Source: Sulfuricurvum sp.
Lineage (GTDB): Bacteria > Campylobacterota > Campylobacteria > Campylobacterales > Sulfurimonadaceae
NCBI GenBank assembly: GCA_024637295.1
Contig: JAGXFL010000012.1
Span: forward strand, 33,175-97,174
DNA: 64,000 nt
Reading direction: 5' to 3'
Numbering within the stretch: the first letter of the stretch is position 1; every line of letters begins with the position of its first letter. Shown in pieces: positions 45,141 through 53,871 of the stretch. The position numbers and the translations under genes were made by a program. Below the pieces are notes generated by a model that was given only the letters and a program-made list of their open reading frames with translations, was not told where the DNA came from and did no database searches.

Positions 45141-45891
45141 GCAGATGACGCATCGAAAAGTTTTTTTCTAATAACTCTCTTTTGATCATATCTGGTGTGT
45201 ATTTTGAGTAATGAAAGATAGATGCAGCAGCGAGTGCATCCGCTCCCAAAGAGAGAGCTTGAGCGCCGTGTGTAGGTTCTCCCATACCGCCATTAATAAT
45301 AATCGGAAGTTTTAGCTCATGGTGAAACGATTGTAACAGTCCCAAGTCGTAGCCTTCTCCCATTCCTTCATGATCGACACTTGTTAGTAGTATCTCACCT
45401 GCTCCTTGTGCTTCGTATTCACGTGCTAGTTGTAAAGGGTCTATATCCAGTATCCCTTGGCTTTTATTAAAAACGCGGTACACACCATCTACTTTTTTAA
45501 CATCAATGGAGCATACAACACACTGAGAACCAAAAACAGTAGCAATTTCATGAATAAAAGTAGGATTTTGAATTGCCTGAGAGTTGATAGAGACTTTATC
45601 CGCTCCTGCATTGAGTACAGCATAAACATCTTCGATTGTTTTGATACCGCCGCCGATAGTCAGTGGCATATAGCACTCATTGGCCATATCGGTGATGATT
45701 TCGGTATTAATCGGCTCGTTGTTGAGACTGGCATCGATGTCAAGCACGATGAGTTCATCGACATTGCGCGCATTGTAAACACGTACGGTTGCGGTGGGAT
45801 GACCGATGGTGCGATAGGCATCAAATTGAACACTTTTGACAAGCTGCCAATTTTTAAGAAGGACACAGGGGATCAAACGATGTTTTAACAT
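45133..45891 (-). CDS. HisF-like subunit for sugar amidation (HisF2)
   Basis: 252 residues, a (beta/alpha)8 barrel of the HisF family ([38 protein letters not shown]). The first catalytic Asp of true HisF (D11, in C-L-D-V) is replaced by Leu here ([11 protein letters not shown]), while the second (near 130, SIDVKKVDG) is kept. That fits a paralogue which channels ammonia rather than making imidazole glycerol phosphate. With the HisH-like and amidotransferase genes just upstream it should supply ammonia for an acetamidino modification of the sugar. Last gene of the 14-gene - strand operon. Confidence 0.88.
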   Translation of the reverse strand: MLKHRLIPCVLLKNWQLVKSVQFDAYRTIGHPTATVRVYNARNVDELIVLDIDASLNNEPINTEIITDMANECYMPLTIGGGIKTIEDVYAVLNAGADKVSINSQAIQNPTFIHEIATVFGSQCVVCSIDVKKVDGVYRVFNKSQGILDIDPLQLAREYEAQGAGEILLTSVDHEGMGEGYDLGLLQSFHHELKLPIIINGGMGEPTHGAQALSLGADALAAASIFHYSKYTPDMIKRELLEKNFSMRHLLS

Positions 45892-46505
45892 ATGGGGAGC
45901 TTTGAAAAGTTTTCGATGATTTTCAGACCGTGGGTCTGGCTTTTTTCAGGATGGAATTGGGTGGCAAAAATGTTTTCATGTTGAACTGAAGCAATAAACT
46001 CTGTCTCATAATCACAGATGCCAGTTGCATAGGTGCGATCCGCATCAAAATAATAGGAATGGACAAAATAAAAATCGCTATTATCTGGGATGCTGTCAAA
46101 TAATGGGGAAGGATTGGAAAACTTTACACCGTTCCATCCTACATGAGGTATTTTAAGCTCTGTAGAGGCAAAACGAGTGATTTCGGCATCTATCCATCCC
46201 AACCCTTTTGTTTCACCAAATTCATAGCTTTTTGTGGCGATGAGCTGCATCCCCAAACAAATACCTAAAAAAAGTTTTTTCTTTTCGAGTATTTCCTCGT
46301 TGAGTAGATCGATGAGTCCAAGTGAATGTAAATTGTGCATCGCATCTTTAAACGCGCCTACCCCCGGTAAAACGAGCTTGGCACTGTTTTGGATAATCGA
46401 TAAATCGTTGGAGATGATGGCAGATTTTCCAATATATTCAAAGGCTTTTTGGACAGAGCGGAGGTTGCCCATGCCATAATCGATGATGACGATATTATCG
46501 GACAA
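45885..46505 (-). CDS. HisH-like glutamine amidotransferase for sugar amidation (HisH2)
   Basis: 206 residues, a class I glutaminase: nucleophile Cys in [11 protein letters not shown], His-Glu pair in [12 protein letters not shown], and the N-terminal [11 protein letters not shown]. It releases ammonia from glutamine for its HisF-like partner, whose start it overlaps by 7 bases. No histidine-biosynthesis genes are nearby. The P. aeruginosa WbpG-HisH2-HisF2 set, which builds an acetamidino sugar, is the closest described parallel. Confidence 0.9.
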   Translation of the reverse strand: MSDNIVIIDYGMGNLRSVQKAFEYIGKSAIISNDLSIIQNSAKLVLPGVGAFKDAMHNLHSLGLIDLLNEEILEKKKLFLGICLGMQLIATKSYEFGETKGLGWIDAEITRFASTELKIPHVGWNGVKFSNPSPLFDSIPDNSDFYFVHSYYFDADRTYATGICDYETEFIASVQHENIFATQFHPEKSQTHGLKIIENFSKLPIC

Positions 46506-47631
46506 TGTATTCTTCTTTACGAACTAATGAACCATCGATGTCTCGTATGAACTTTCCAGCAGTATTACGTAGAAAGATTTTTTTGTTGGTAAAGGAGTCG
46601 CAGATACGGTCGAACTCTTCTCTTGAAAAGTCGGTATAGGCTAAAAACTCATTGATGGCTTTCATAGGGGGGATACCATCGTATTTATTCACCAAACGAA
46701 CCGCTTCAGGGCGTGTGATGTAGCCTAATCGAACATCCAAACAGGCATTATCGCTGGCACGTCCAAACCCGTATTTGAGGTATTTGAGATAGTCGTGGAC
46801 ATGATTGCTGTAGCAGTCAAGGTTTTCAAAGTTTTCGTATGTGGTTTCAACACGGCGATCGCTTCGTGAAAAACCGCTTTCTTGAGCATTTTCCAAAACT
46901 TTTCGTAAATCCCATTTGAGGTAATATCCCAGAAAAAGTCCAGTGACACCGACACGCTCAATTTCTTCATCTTCTGGATAATAATACAGCGCTAAATCAC
47001 GTTGGGTAATCCCTTCAACACCGATCATATCAGATGCACGGTTTCCTAACAATCCTCCAAATTCTTCTAACCATTGGCGATTTAGATAAGGGTTGTTTTT
47101 ACTTGCAGCTGGTCCACCGTATTCGATTTCGGAATTTTCACCCCAAAGAATAAGAGGTATATTGAAATTGACTGCGATATGGGCAGGGGTAGTGAAAATC
47201 CCCAAATGGTTAGGCCATTCACAATCTCCGACCCGTTTCATCGCTTCTTTGATCATTGCCTTATAGACTTTTGGGTTGCGTTTTATATGGATAAGATCGA
47301 CACCTAAATCATTTAGATTGGCGAGATTTTTACGCCCTATGTCGGTAGGAATAGTGGGTTCAAAACAGACACATAGGGGATTGAGTCCCATGTCCAAAAC
47401 GCTTTGCACTTGAAAAGTGGAGTCTTTTCCTCCGCTGACACCGATGATACAGTCGTAGTTAGGATTTTTTTTATTGGCACTAACGACCTCTAAGAACTCT
47501 TTTTTACGAGCTTCCCAGTCGATTTCGGTATCTTTGGATTTTTGAGAACGACAGGCATCACAGATACCGTGTTCGTCAAAATGCAAATCGGGTTTGGTAT
47601 CGGGCATGACACATCTGGTGCAAAATTTCAT
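46495..47631 (-). CDS. pseA: N-acetyl sugar amidotransferase (PseA/WbpG family)
   Basis: 378 residues. An N-terminal zinc motif (CTRCVMPDTKP, then CDAC), a PP-loop ATP pyrophosphatase motif GVSGGKDSTFQ and LILWGENSEIEYGGPA mark the family. Such enzymes activate an acetamido group with ATP and replace its oxygen with ammonia, giving Pse5Ac7Am-type acetamidino sugars. The HisH/HisF-like pair downstream is the ammonia source; the gene overlaps the HisH-like gene by 11 bases and the methyltransferase by 4. C. jejuni PseA is the model for the flagellar pathway. Confidence 0.9.
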   Translation of the reverse strand: MKFCTRCVMPDTKPDLHFDEHGICDACRSQKSKDTEIDWEARKKEFLEVVSANKKNPNYDCIIGVSGGKDSTFQVQSVLDMGLNPLCVCFEPTIPTDIGRKNLANLNDLGVDLIHIKRNPKVYKAMIKEAMKRVGDCEWPNHLGIFTTPAHIAVNFNIPLILWGENSEIEYGGPAASKNNPYLNRQWLEEFGGLLGNRASDMIGVEGITQRDLALYYYPEDEEIERVGVTGLFLGYYLKWDLRKVLENAQESGFSRSDRRVETTYENFENLDCYSNHVHDYLKYLKYGFGRASDNACLDVRLGYITRPEAVRLVNKYDGIPPMKAINEFLAYTDFSREEFDRICDSFTNKKIFLRNTAGKFIRDIDGSLVRKEEYIVR

Positions 47632-48587
47632 GAAATTTTTCCTAAAACAAGCTGCATTTTATATCCCATTTTTGCGTCATGCAATGTTTTTTCATCGATC
47701 AACCCTGCTAGTGAGGTGAGATTGGTTGTTCCACCTAAATAAGGGTTGTCGTAGTTCAGATAATTATTCATCACGCCGATTTCAGAGATGACCGTTTCAC
47801 AGCTGAGGATTTTAAGTCCACATTCGTGGGCAAGTTTTTCGATCCCTTGGTACGAGTAAAGATTGACATGCTCAATCCCATCAAACATTTGGCACTTTTC
47901 TTGAAGTATTTTAGCTGCGAGTGAATCAGCACTGGGTATTTGGAGAAAAATAACCCCATTATCGGAGAGTAATTCTTTGATTTGCGTTAAATACTCATGT
48001 CCATCTTTGAGATGTTCAAAAACATCCCATAAGCTTACCGCGTCCATTTTTTCAGTAAAGGCGACATCTTCTAAAAGTTTATTATGAACGGTATGCCCTT
48101 TCTTGGTGGCATAGGAGGCCTCTTTTTCATTGAGTTCAACACCATAGGTTTTCCATCCATTTCTGAGTGCTATATCGAGAAAATTTCCTGATGAGCATCC
48201 AATGTCGAGGATATTTCCTTTGGGTGCTGCGGCTTGAGTGGCAAGAAGTCCTTTGGTATAAAGAGCGGTATAAAATTCACTTTCATTTGTGGCGATTTCA
48301 CTTTGACAATCGTGGTTGTTGCGGTAGTGGTTTTCGAGATGTTCGTTTTTGAAAACGGGGTTGAGATAGATCATATCACATTGGGTACATTTGACATAAC
48401 GTCCGCCGTCTTTATTAAAGATGAATTGTTCCTGATTCACATGACAGACGGGGCAATTCCGTTCTTCGGTGAGATTTTTGTAAAACTCCATTGTCTCAGG
48501 ATCAAAATATTTTTGTCGATCGGCAACATTGGCAAGGTGCATTTTGAGTCGTTTTTGGTGGATCTCTTTGGGTACGCCGGCGTGCAT
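47628..48587 (-). CDS. SAM-dependent methyltransferase with N-terminal zinc ribbon
   Basis: 319 residues. Cys pairs in RNCPVCHVNQ and KCTQCDMIYLNP form a zinc ribbon at about 43-80. The class I methyltransferase core follows, with motif I GNILDIGCSSGNFLDIA and an acidic strand AVSLWDVFEHLKDGHEYL. This layout is common in sugar C- or O-methyltransferases of surface-glycan loci. It sits between the acetyltransferase and pseA in the pse operon, so it may methylate the nonulosonic acid or its precursor. Substrate and methylated position cannot be read from the sequence. Confidence 0.82.
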   Translation of the reverse strand: MHAGVPKEIHQKRLKMHLANVADRQKYFDPETMEFYKNLTEERNCPVCHVNQEQFIFNKDGGRYVKCTQCDMIYLNPVFKNEHLENHYRNNHDCQSEIATNESEFYTALYTKGLLATQAAAPKGNILDIGCSSGNFLDIALRNGWKTYGVELNEKEASYATKKGHTVHNKLLEDVAFTEKMDAVSLWDVFEHLKDGHEYLTQIKELLSDNGVIFLQIPSADSLAAKILQEKCQMFDGIEHVNLYSYQGIEKLAHECGLKILSCETVISEIGVMNNYLNYDNPYLGGTTNLTSLAGLIDEKTLHDAKMGYKMQLVLGKIS

Positions 48588-48589
48588 AA

Positions 48590-49132
48590 TTATCCTTTAA
48601 ACTCTTCTTTTAGAATACTGTATTGATAGGTGTCGTTATATCGACCATTTTTATAAACTTCTTGACGTTTTATCCCCTCTTGTTTCATTCCAAGAGAGAG
48701 AGCGAGATGTTGCATAGCAGAGTTAGTGTCCATGGTTCCACACCAGATGCGGTTGAGATTCATGGTATTGAACCCGTGAGTAAGGAGTAGTTTAGATGCT
48801 TCTTTTGCTAATCCTTTACCGTGGCTTTCATGATCTCCTATGAGGAGAGTGAATTCGGCGCTTTGGTGCAATGTCGAAATACTGGATAGGGTGATATTAC
48901 CAATGTGTTTGTTAGTAGTTTTTTCAATGATGGCAAGCATGAGTATATCACGACGGTGTCGCAATCCTTGGATGTAGTCTAGGGCTGAAGCTTTGGAATA
49001 AGGAAATACATGATGCTCAAGATACTGTGTGAGAATTTCATCGTTGAGCCATGAAGGGTATTGCCCTTCAACGTCCGATGCTTCAAGACCTCGTAAATAA
49101 ATGCGCTCACCGATTAAAAACGGGTTGTTCAT
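48590..49132 (-). CDS. GNAT N-acetyltransferase (RimJ/RimL-like), glycan locus
   Basis: 180 residues. The start is the ATG at 49132, 5 bases after AAAGGAG, overlapping the aminotransferase stop (ATGA). FLIGERIYLRGLEASDVEG, the acetyl-CoA loop HESHGKGLAKEASKLLLTHG and NLNRIWCGTMDTNSAMQH are typical. Being coupled to an aminotransferase gene, it probably acetylates the amino sugar that enzyme makes. It is distinct from the PseH-type acetyltransferase at 53407. Confidence 0.85.
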   Translation of the reverse strand: MNNPFLIGERIYLRGLEASDVEGQYPSWLNDEILTQYLEHHVFPYSKASALDYIQGLRHRRDILMLAIIEKTTNKHIGNITLSSISTLHQSAEFTLLIGDHESHGKGLAKEASKLLLTHGFNTMNLNRIWCGTMDTNSAMQHLALSLGMKQEGIKRQEVYKNGRYNDTYQYSILKEEFKG

Positions 49133-50427
49133 AACAACTCCTTTCGATTTTCCCACACTTTTTTAAATGCACTAACCACATCATCCATATCACTTTGACT
49201 CATTCCAGGACGCATAAATTCATGGGTTACCAGACGGTTGTAGTGCATATCTTCAGTGATGGGACATAATCCTTTTGGATAGGTGACGTCACTTAAGTTA
49301 AACGGATACCCATCTCGTCCAAAGGCGATACGTTCTTGATACAGCGGTTGCAGATACAGCGGTTTCACATAGCCATAGCTTAGAAGGACAGTTGACTCTT
49401 CTCGCAACAGTGTTGGAGGTAGTTCTGCTTTGACGGCATCAATAAAACGGTTACGGTGCATAAGGGCAACGGATTTATCAAATTGTAATGGATGGACGTA
49501 AAACGCATGTTTGGCACCATCACGTACTTGTGTCGGAAGAATGCATGGAATTTGGGCTAATTTTTCATTTAAATAGAGTGTATTAGCTAACCGTTGTGTT
49601 AGTAAATCGGGCAATTTTTTGAGTTGACATCGGGCGATGGCCGCTTCGATTTCCGTCATACGGTAGTTAAATCCGACCATATTGATCAACTCACTTTTAT
49701 CGGTTATCCCTTTAGCTGAGAGGACGGCTTCTGCATGGTTACGGATGAGTCTTAGTTTATGGGCCAAAGTATCATCATCCGTTACGATGATACCTCCCTC
49801 ACCGCTGTGGATGTGTTTGTGGTAGTTGAGCGAATAGATCCCGATATCACCCAGTGTTCCTGCAAATTTTCCATTCAGCATCGCGCCGGGTGCTTGTGCA
49901 GCATCTTCGATGACGTACAAATTATGTTTTTTAGCTAATGAATTGATCATATCACGATCATAGGGCTGTCCGAAGAGATCGACTATGATGATTGCTTTAG
50001 TCTTTAGCGTAATCTTGGATTCGATACTTTTTACATCAAGGCAATAGTAATCTTCTTCGATATCGGCAAACACAGGGATAGCACCGTAGATCAGTGCGGC
50101 GGTTGCAGATGCACTCATCGTATAGGCACTGACGATGACTTCATCCCCAGGGCTGATACCGCATGCCCCTACGGCAGCATAGAGCCCTGATGTGGCAGAA
50201 TTGACACTAATAGCGTGTTTGACACCAAAATACTCACACCATTCAGACTCAAGAGCACGTACTTCGGGCCCACCATAAAAATCATCGTGCCATGTTCCCA
50301 AATAGGTAGAAAGTTTACCGCTGCGCAGTACGCGTAATACGCTCTCTTCTTCTTCAATCCCGATTGTATTGTATGCAGGAAAAGGGTGTGAGCGGTATTT
50401 TTCACCGCCGTTTAGTGCGAGTTTCAT
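49129..50427 (-). CDS. DegT/DnrJ/EryC1-family sugar aminotransferase
   Basis: 432 residues, PLP-dependent. VKHAISVNSATSGLYAAVGA binds the cofactor phosphate region, VIEDAAQAPGAML carries the PLP Asp, and the Schiff-base Lys is in SLNYHKHIHSGEGG. It transaminates a keto-sugar nucleotide or possibly a keto-polyol. It differs from PseC at 55386 and is longer by about 55 residues. Its stop overlaps the GNAT gene and its start overlaps the oxidoreductase stop by one base, so oxidoreductase, aminotransferase and acetyltransferase form an oxidise-aminate-acetylate trio. Confidence 0.88.
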   Translation of the reverse strand: MKLALNGGEKYRSHPFPAYNTIGIEEEESVLRVLRSGKLSTYLGTWHDDFYGGPEVRALESEWCEYFGVKHAISVNSATSGLYAAVGACGISPGDEVIVSAYTMSASATAALIYGAIPVFADIEEDYYCLDVKSIESKITLKTKAIIIVDLFGQPYDRDMINSLAKKHNLYVIEDAAQAPGAMLNGKFAGTLGDIGIYSLNYHKHIHSGEGGIIVTDDDTLAHKLRLIRNHAEAVLSAKGITDKSELINMVGFNYRMTEIEAAIARCQLKKLPDLLTQRLANTLYLNEKLAQIPCILPTQVRDGAKHAFYVHPLQFDKSVALMHRNRFIDAVKAELPPTLLREESTVLLSYGYVKPLYLQPLYQERIAFGRDGYPFNLSDVTYPKGLCPITEDMHYNRLVTHEFMRPGMSQSDMDDVVSAFKKVWENRKELL

Positions 50428-51386
50428 TATCCCTTTACCTTTGCAAGCGTTTGAAAGATTACATCGTGCAATTGAAGATGTTTTTTGAAGATTTGATTAC
50501 AGGTTTCATGACTTTCCCGAAGGAGAAACTCTAGTGAATCCAAGGCATAGTGCGAGAGGTTCGTTTCTATGGTCTCATGCAGAATCAGCGTATGGTATCC
50601 TACATAGATCATTGAGGGGGTCTTGATATGGATCTCGATTTTTGCTCCACCATCGAGTACTTTGATGACCCCAGATTCAAGCCATATCGTAAGCTCGAAG
50701 AGCGAATATTGAGGATTTTGCAAGACCGATATAGTTCCATCACCATGTAAGAGAGAAACACCAAACTCACCGCAGACATCGGTGTCGCAAGATGATGCTC
50801 GAAACGGTTTAATGGCTGTAAGGTTTCCTAAGAAATGACTTAATACGGCTAAAAGATGGGAACCGTTGTGCAGTAATCCCTTGCTGCATACTCCCTGAAA
50901 TCCAAGTGTCTTTCCAAATTCATTGGCGTGGATACGAGTAGCCAGAGAAATAAATGCAGGATTGTATCGGCGCATGAGGTTAATGAGTATTTTTTTGTTG
51001 GTACGTTGAAGTTCCGATGAGAGGGAGTAAAACTCTTCTTTGGTCGCAACAAGTGGTTTTTCACAAAGAATATAGGCACAGTCCGAGCGTTTTAGCAGGG
51101 TGGTCAAATCTCGAAAATGAGAAGAGGTGGAGGAGGCAATAGAGACAATGTCGTAATAATCATCTTGACTGATATCATCAACAGTTGCGTATCTCTGTAT
51201 GTCTCCCCATCGTTCCATAAAGGCGAAGACATTGAGTTCTGAGGGTTCACAAATAGCGCATAATTCGGTATCAGGATGTTGAAAATAGGCGTGTGCATGA
51301 CTGGCGATGGACTTTGAATCTTTAGAGTCAATAAGACCGCCAATACTTCCTGCGCCGATGATAAGTGCTTTGATCGGTTCGCCCAT
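50427..51386 (-). CDS. Gfo/Idh/MocA-family NAD(P)-dependent sugar oxidoreductase
   Basis: 319 residues. Rossmann fold at the N-terminus (KALIIGAGSIGGLIDS), catalytic-region motif CEKPLVATKEEF (the EKP signature) and LMRRYNPAF. The family oxidises or reduces hydroxyls of (nucleotide) sugars with NAD(P). It is followed without a gap by an aminotransferase, so it likely makes the keto group for transamination. The C-terminal half, usually the sugar-binding beta sheet, is present but divergent. Confidence 0.85.
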   Translation of the reverse strand: MGEPIKALIIGAGSIGGLIDSKDSKSIASHAHAYFQHPDTELCAICEPSELNVFAFMERWGDIQRYATVDDISQDDYYDIVSIASSTSSHFRDLTTLLKRSDCAYILCEKPLVATKEEFYSLSSELQRTNKKILINLMRRYNPAFISLATRIHANEFGKTLGFQGVCSKGLLHNGSHLLAVLSHFLGNLTAIKPFRASSCDTDVCGEFGVSLLHGDGTISVLQNPQYSLFELTIWLESGVIKVLDGGAKIEIHIKTPSMIYVGYHTLILHETIETNLSHYALDSLEFLLRESHETCNQIFKKHLQLHDVIFQTLAKVKG

Positions 51387-52382
51387 CTAATTGCCTTTTG
51401 TTAGGGTATTCAAAAACAAAGCAAAATCCATACCGAAGTCATCAATACTCAAAGACGAGGGGATAAGCTGGGATACTTTGAGTGAATGCAGTGTTCGCAG
51501 TTGGATATGTTTTGGAATAGGGAGTAGGAACTCCCTATTGCTACTTGGGAGATAGGATAGAACCGTTTTTCTCAGTAATGAGGCAGTGTACAAAGCCATG
51601 GTATCAAAGCCTACGATGATTTTTGCCATCAACAGCTGATCGGTGAGATCAAATGTTTTTGCATCATTGATGTGTACACGAACGTGAGGGTATTTTTTCA
51701 ATATCTTTTTAAATCCAGATGATGTTTCACTTGGATGCAGCCGGATAGTAAGCCCGGAACATTCAAACTTCTCAAAATTCTTGAGGATATCTTCCAGCGC
51801 AGTGTATTGGGTAAATCCCCAATAGTTTTCATCCCCATAGGTATGTTTTGCAACTGCATCGGTGGGTTCACTTAAAAATAGGAGATTGTTACTGGCGGAG
51901 ATTGTTTTAGTTTTAGCATCGTGGATGAGTTTGTGTAGATAAAAATTGGGTAACCCAATAGGGTTTGGTAGGTGTAACTCTGTGGCCAGATTCAACGCTT
52001 TTTGATCGCATACGGCGGTAAAATCACCACAGTTTTGTTCCCAATGTGTATCAGGGTATCCAAATCGCTCGCGGTAACTGCTCCAATGGTCTAAAAAAGC
52101 AACTGTCGGGATACTGTGTGCTTTACAGTAAGTCACATAGGGACGTTCATACTTCTCTTGCCAGCCTGTACCAAACAATAGTGCATTTGGTTTTAGAGTT
52201 TCAAGTTGCTCTGATGCATCCACAATGGGCGTAAAGGACAGCGCATTACGTTTACAGATAGCTGCCATAGGGCTATGAGTATGGGCAAAGATGTGCCAAT
52301 GGATATTGTGGGGATGATGGATAATTAAAGCACACAGCAGCTCCGAACTTCCGGCATCATGAGAAACAACAGCAATGGTCAT
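51387..52382 (-). CDS. Unrecognised GT-B-like protein of the pse operon
   Basis: 331 residues, not assigned to a named family. It begins TIAVVSHDAGSSELL, has alternating strands and helices, a central VAFLDHWSSYRERFGYP, then FLSEPTDAV and GLTIRLHPSETSSGF, and a late IIVGFDTMALYTASLL that resembles the nucleotide-binding end of CDP-glycerol or UDP-GlcNAc-epimerase-type GT-B proteins. No signal peptide or membrane helix. It overlaps pseI by 4 bases and lies one base from the oxidoreductase gene. A glycosyltransferase or epimerase-like role is inference from fold pattern and place. Confidence 0.6.
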   Translation of the reverse strand: MTIAVVSHDAGSSELLCALIIHHPHNIHWHIFAHTHSPMAAICKRNALSFTPIVDASEQLETLKPNALLFGTGWQEKYERPYVTYCKAHSIPTVAFLDHWSSYRERFGYPDTHWEQNCGDFTAVCDQKALNLATELHLPNPIGLPNFYLHKLIHDAKTKTISASNNLLFLSEPTDAVAKHTYGDENYWGFTQYTALEDILKNFEKFECSGLTIRLHPSETSSGFKKILKKYPHVRVHINDAKTFDLTDQLLMAKIIVGFDTMALYTASLLRKTVLSYLPSSNREFLLPIPKHIQLRTLHSLKVSQLIPSSLSIDDFGMDFALFLNTLTKGN

Positions 52383-53413
52383 TCGATCAATTCCCAGCCT
52401 AAAGGTGTTCCCTTGGCATAGCCATCCTTAAAGCTCTTTCCTAAAATTTCTTTCAGATGTTTGGGAGCCATCCCAAATCCAGGGCGTACAGAACGGACAT
52501 TTTTGGCTGTGATGAGTTCACCGGCTTTGACATCTTGGGCAATAAAGAGGCTTCGGGAAAATTCTCTGGATTTGAGACTTTTTGGGCTGAGGTCATAGGT
52601 CACTGTACCCAAGAGTTTTTCCGTATCACGAACGGCATCGACCATGGTACGAAATTCATGAGGTTCGAGACTAAAGGCACTGTCAGCCCCGCCCATACCA
52701 CGACTAAGAATAAAATGTTTTTCGATAACACGTGCACCTAATGCCACGGCGGCAATGGGAGCGCTGAGGCTCATGGTGTGGTCACTTAATCCTACGGTGA
52801 CATCAAACCGCTCAATCATCTCCGGAATTGTAAGGAGATTCATCTCCTCAAGTGCAGCGGGATAAGCAGAGGTACATTTGAGTAATGTGATGTCATTGTT
52901 CCCCACGCGTCGGCAGGCTGCCAGTGCTTCTTGAATATCTTCTAACGTAGCGATTCCTGTCGAGATGATAATGGGTTTACCTTTGGCCGCTGTATACTCG
53001 ATGAGGGGAATATCGGTAATCTCGAAACTGGCAATTTTATAGGCAGGAACATCGAGATTTTCGAGAAAATCAACGGCGGTGGGATCGAAAGGAGAAGAGA
53101 ACGCTTCCATTCCCAGACTTTTAGCATGATCAAAAAGTGTTTTATGCCATTCCCATGGAGTCATCGCTTCGGCATACAAATCGTAAAACTTGCGTTTGTC
53201 CCAAAGGGTCCCTTGCGATATAGTAAACATATCGGTGTCACAATCGAGAGTGATGGTATCAGGTGTATAAGTCTGCAGCTTGATGGTATCTGCTCCGGAC
53301 TCCTTCATAGCGGTGATGGTATCGAGTGCTGTTTGAAGTGAGCCGTTATGGTTAGCGGAAAGTTCTGCGATGATAAAAACTTTTTCATTGAGATTGTGCT
53401 TACCGATTAGCAT
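52379..53413 (-). CDS. pseI: Pseudaminic acid synthase PseI (NeuB family)
   Basis: 344 residues. It condenses 2,4-diacetamido-2,4,6-trideoxy-L-altrose with phosphoenolpyruvate to give pseudaminic acid. N-terminal NeuB barrel: FIIAELSANHNGSL, TIKLQTYTPDT, SSPFDPTAVDFLE, VGLSDHTMS and EKHFILSRGMGGADSAFSL. C-terminal antifreeze-like SAF domain from about 285 (SRSLFIAQDVKAGELITA). The IKLQTYTPDT and RGMGGADSAFS variants suit PseI rather than NeuB or LegI. It overlaps pseH by 7 bases and the GT-B-like gene by 4. Confidence 0.93.
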   Translation of the reverse strand: MLIGKHNLNEKVFIIAELSANHNGSLQTALDTITAMKESGADTIKLQTYTPDTITLDCDTDMFTISQGTLWDKRKFYDLYAEAMTPWEWHKTLFDHAKSLGMEAFSSPFDPTAVDFLENLDVPAYKIASFEITDIPLIEYTAAKGKPIIISTGIATLEDIQEALAACRRVGNNDITLLKCTSAYPAALEEMNLLTIPEMIERFDVTVGLSDHTMSLSAPIAAVALGARVIEKHFILSRGMGGADSAFSLEPHEFRTMVDAVRDTEKLLGTVTYDLSPKSLKSREFSRSLFIAQDVKAGELITAKNVRSVRPGFGMAPKHLKEILGKSFKDGYAKGTPLGWELIE

Positions 53414-53871
53414 AATTCTAGCTCCAGTGTACTCATTTTTTTATTATTGTGTTTTGTTTGTTTCGTCTCTTTAAAATTAAACTTTTTATACAGTGTTTTG
53501 GCTCTGACATTGGTGATATAGACATGGGCAATCAGTTTTAAAAGTCCCAGTGTTTTAGCATGATCAATCAATGCATTCATAAGAGCAGTACCGACTCCGC
53601 GCATAGTAGGATTGGCATAAATCCCAAGTTCGGCGGAATCTTTGCTAATAGCGGTTAGATCGATAACTCCAATGTACTGAGTGCCTTTTTGGACTAAAAA
53701 ATAGCATCGATCCGTTTTGGTGTGGAGAAGATCGATAAAATGCAAATGATCCTCCAATGCTATCAGGCTGTCATCTATCATCCATTTACGGATATCGGGA
53801 TGATTGCGCCAGCTAAGAACTAGCTCTTTTTGAACGGGTTCAAGTGTGGTAAAGTTGAGTAATTGAATCAT
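53407..53871 (-). CDS. pseH: PseH-type N-acetyltransferase
   Basis: 154 residues from the ATG at 53871, about 8 bases after GAGGAG. A GNAT fold with the PseH-like N-terminal VLSWRNHPDIRKWM, the acetyl-CoA region NPTMRGVGTALMNALIDHA and NVRAKTLYKKFNF. It N-acetylates the 4-amino group of UDP-4-amino-4,6-dideoxy-beta-L-AltNAc. The start lies inside pseG (32-base overlap). Order and sequence both support PseH. Confidence 0.9.
   Translation of the reverse strand: MIQLLNFTTLEPVQKELVLSWRNHPDIRKWMIDDSLIALEDHLHFIDLLHTKTDRCYFLVQKGTQYIGVIDLTAISKDSAELGIYANPTMRGVGTALMNALIDHAKTLGLLKLIAHVYITNVRAKTLYKKFNFKETKQTKHNNKKMSTLELELC

Noticed and set aside
45133..46505. Histidine biosynthesis hisH/hisF
   Set aside because: Operon context is flagellar sugar synthesis, and the HisF-like protein lacks the first catalytic Asp.
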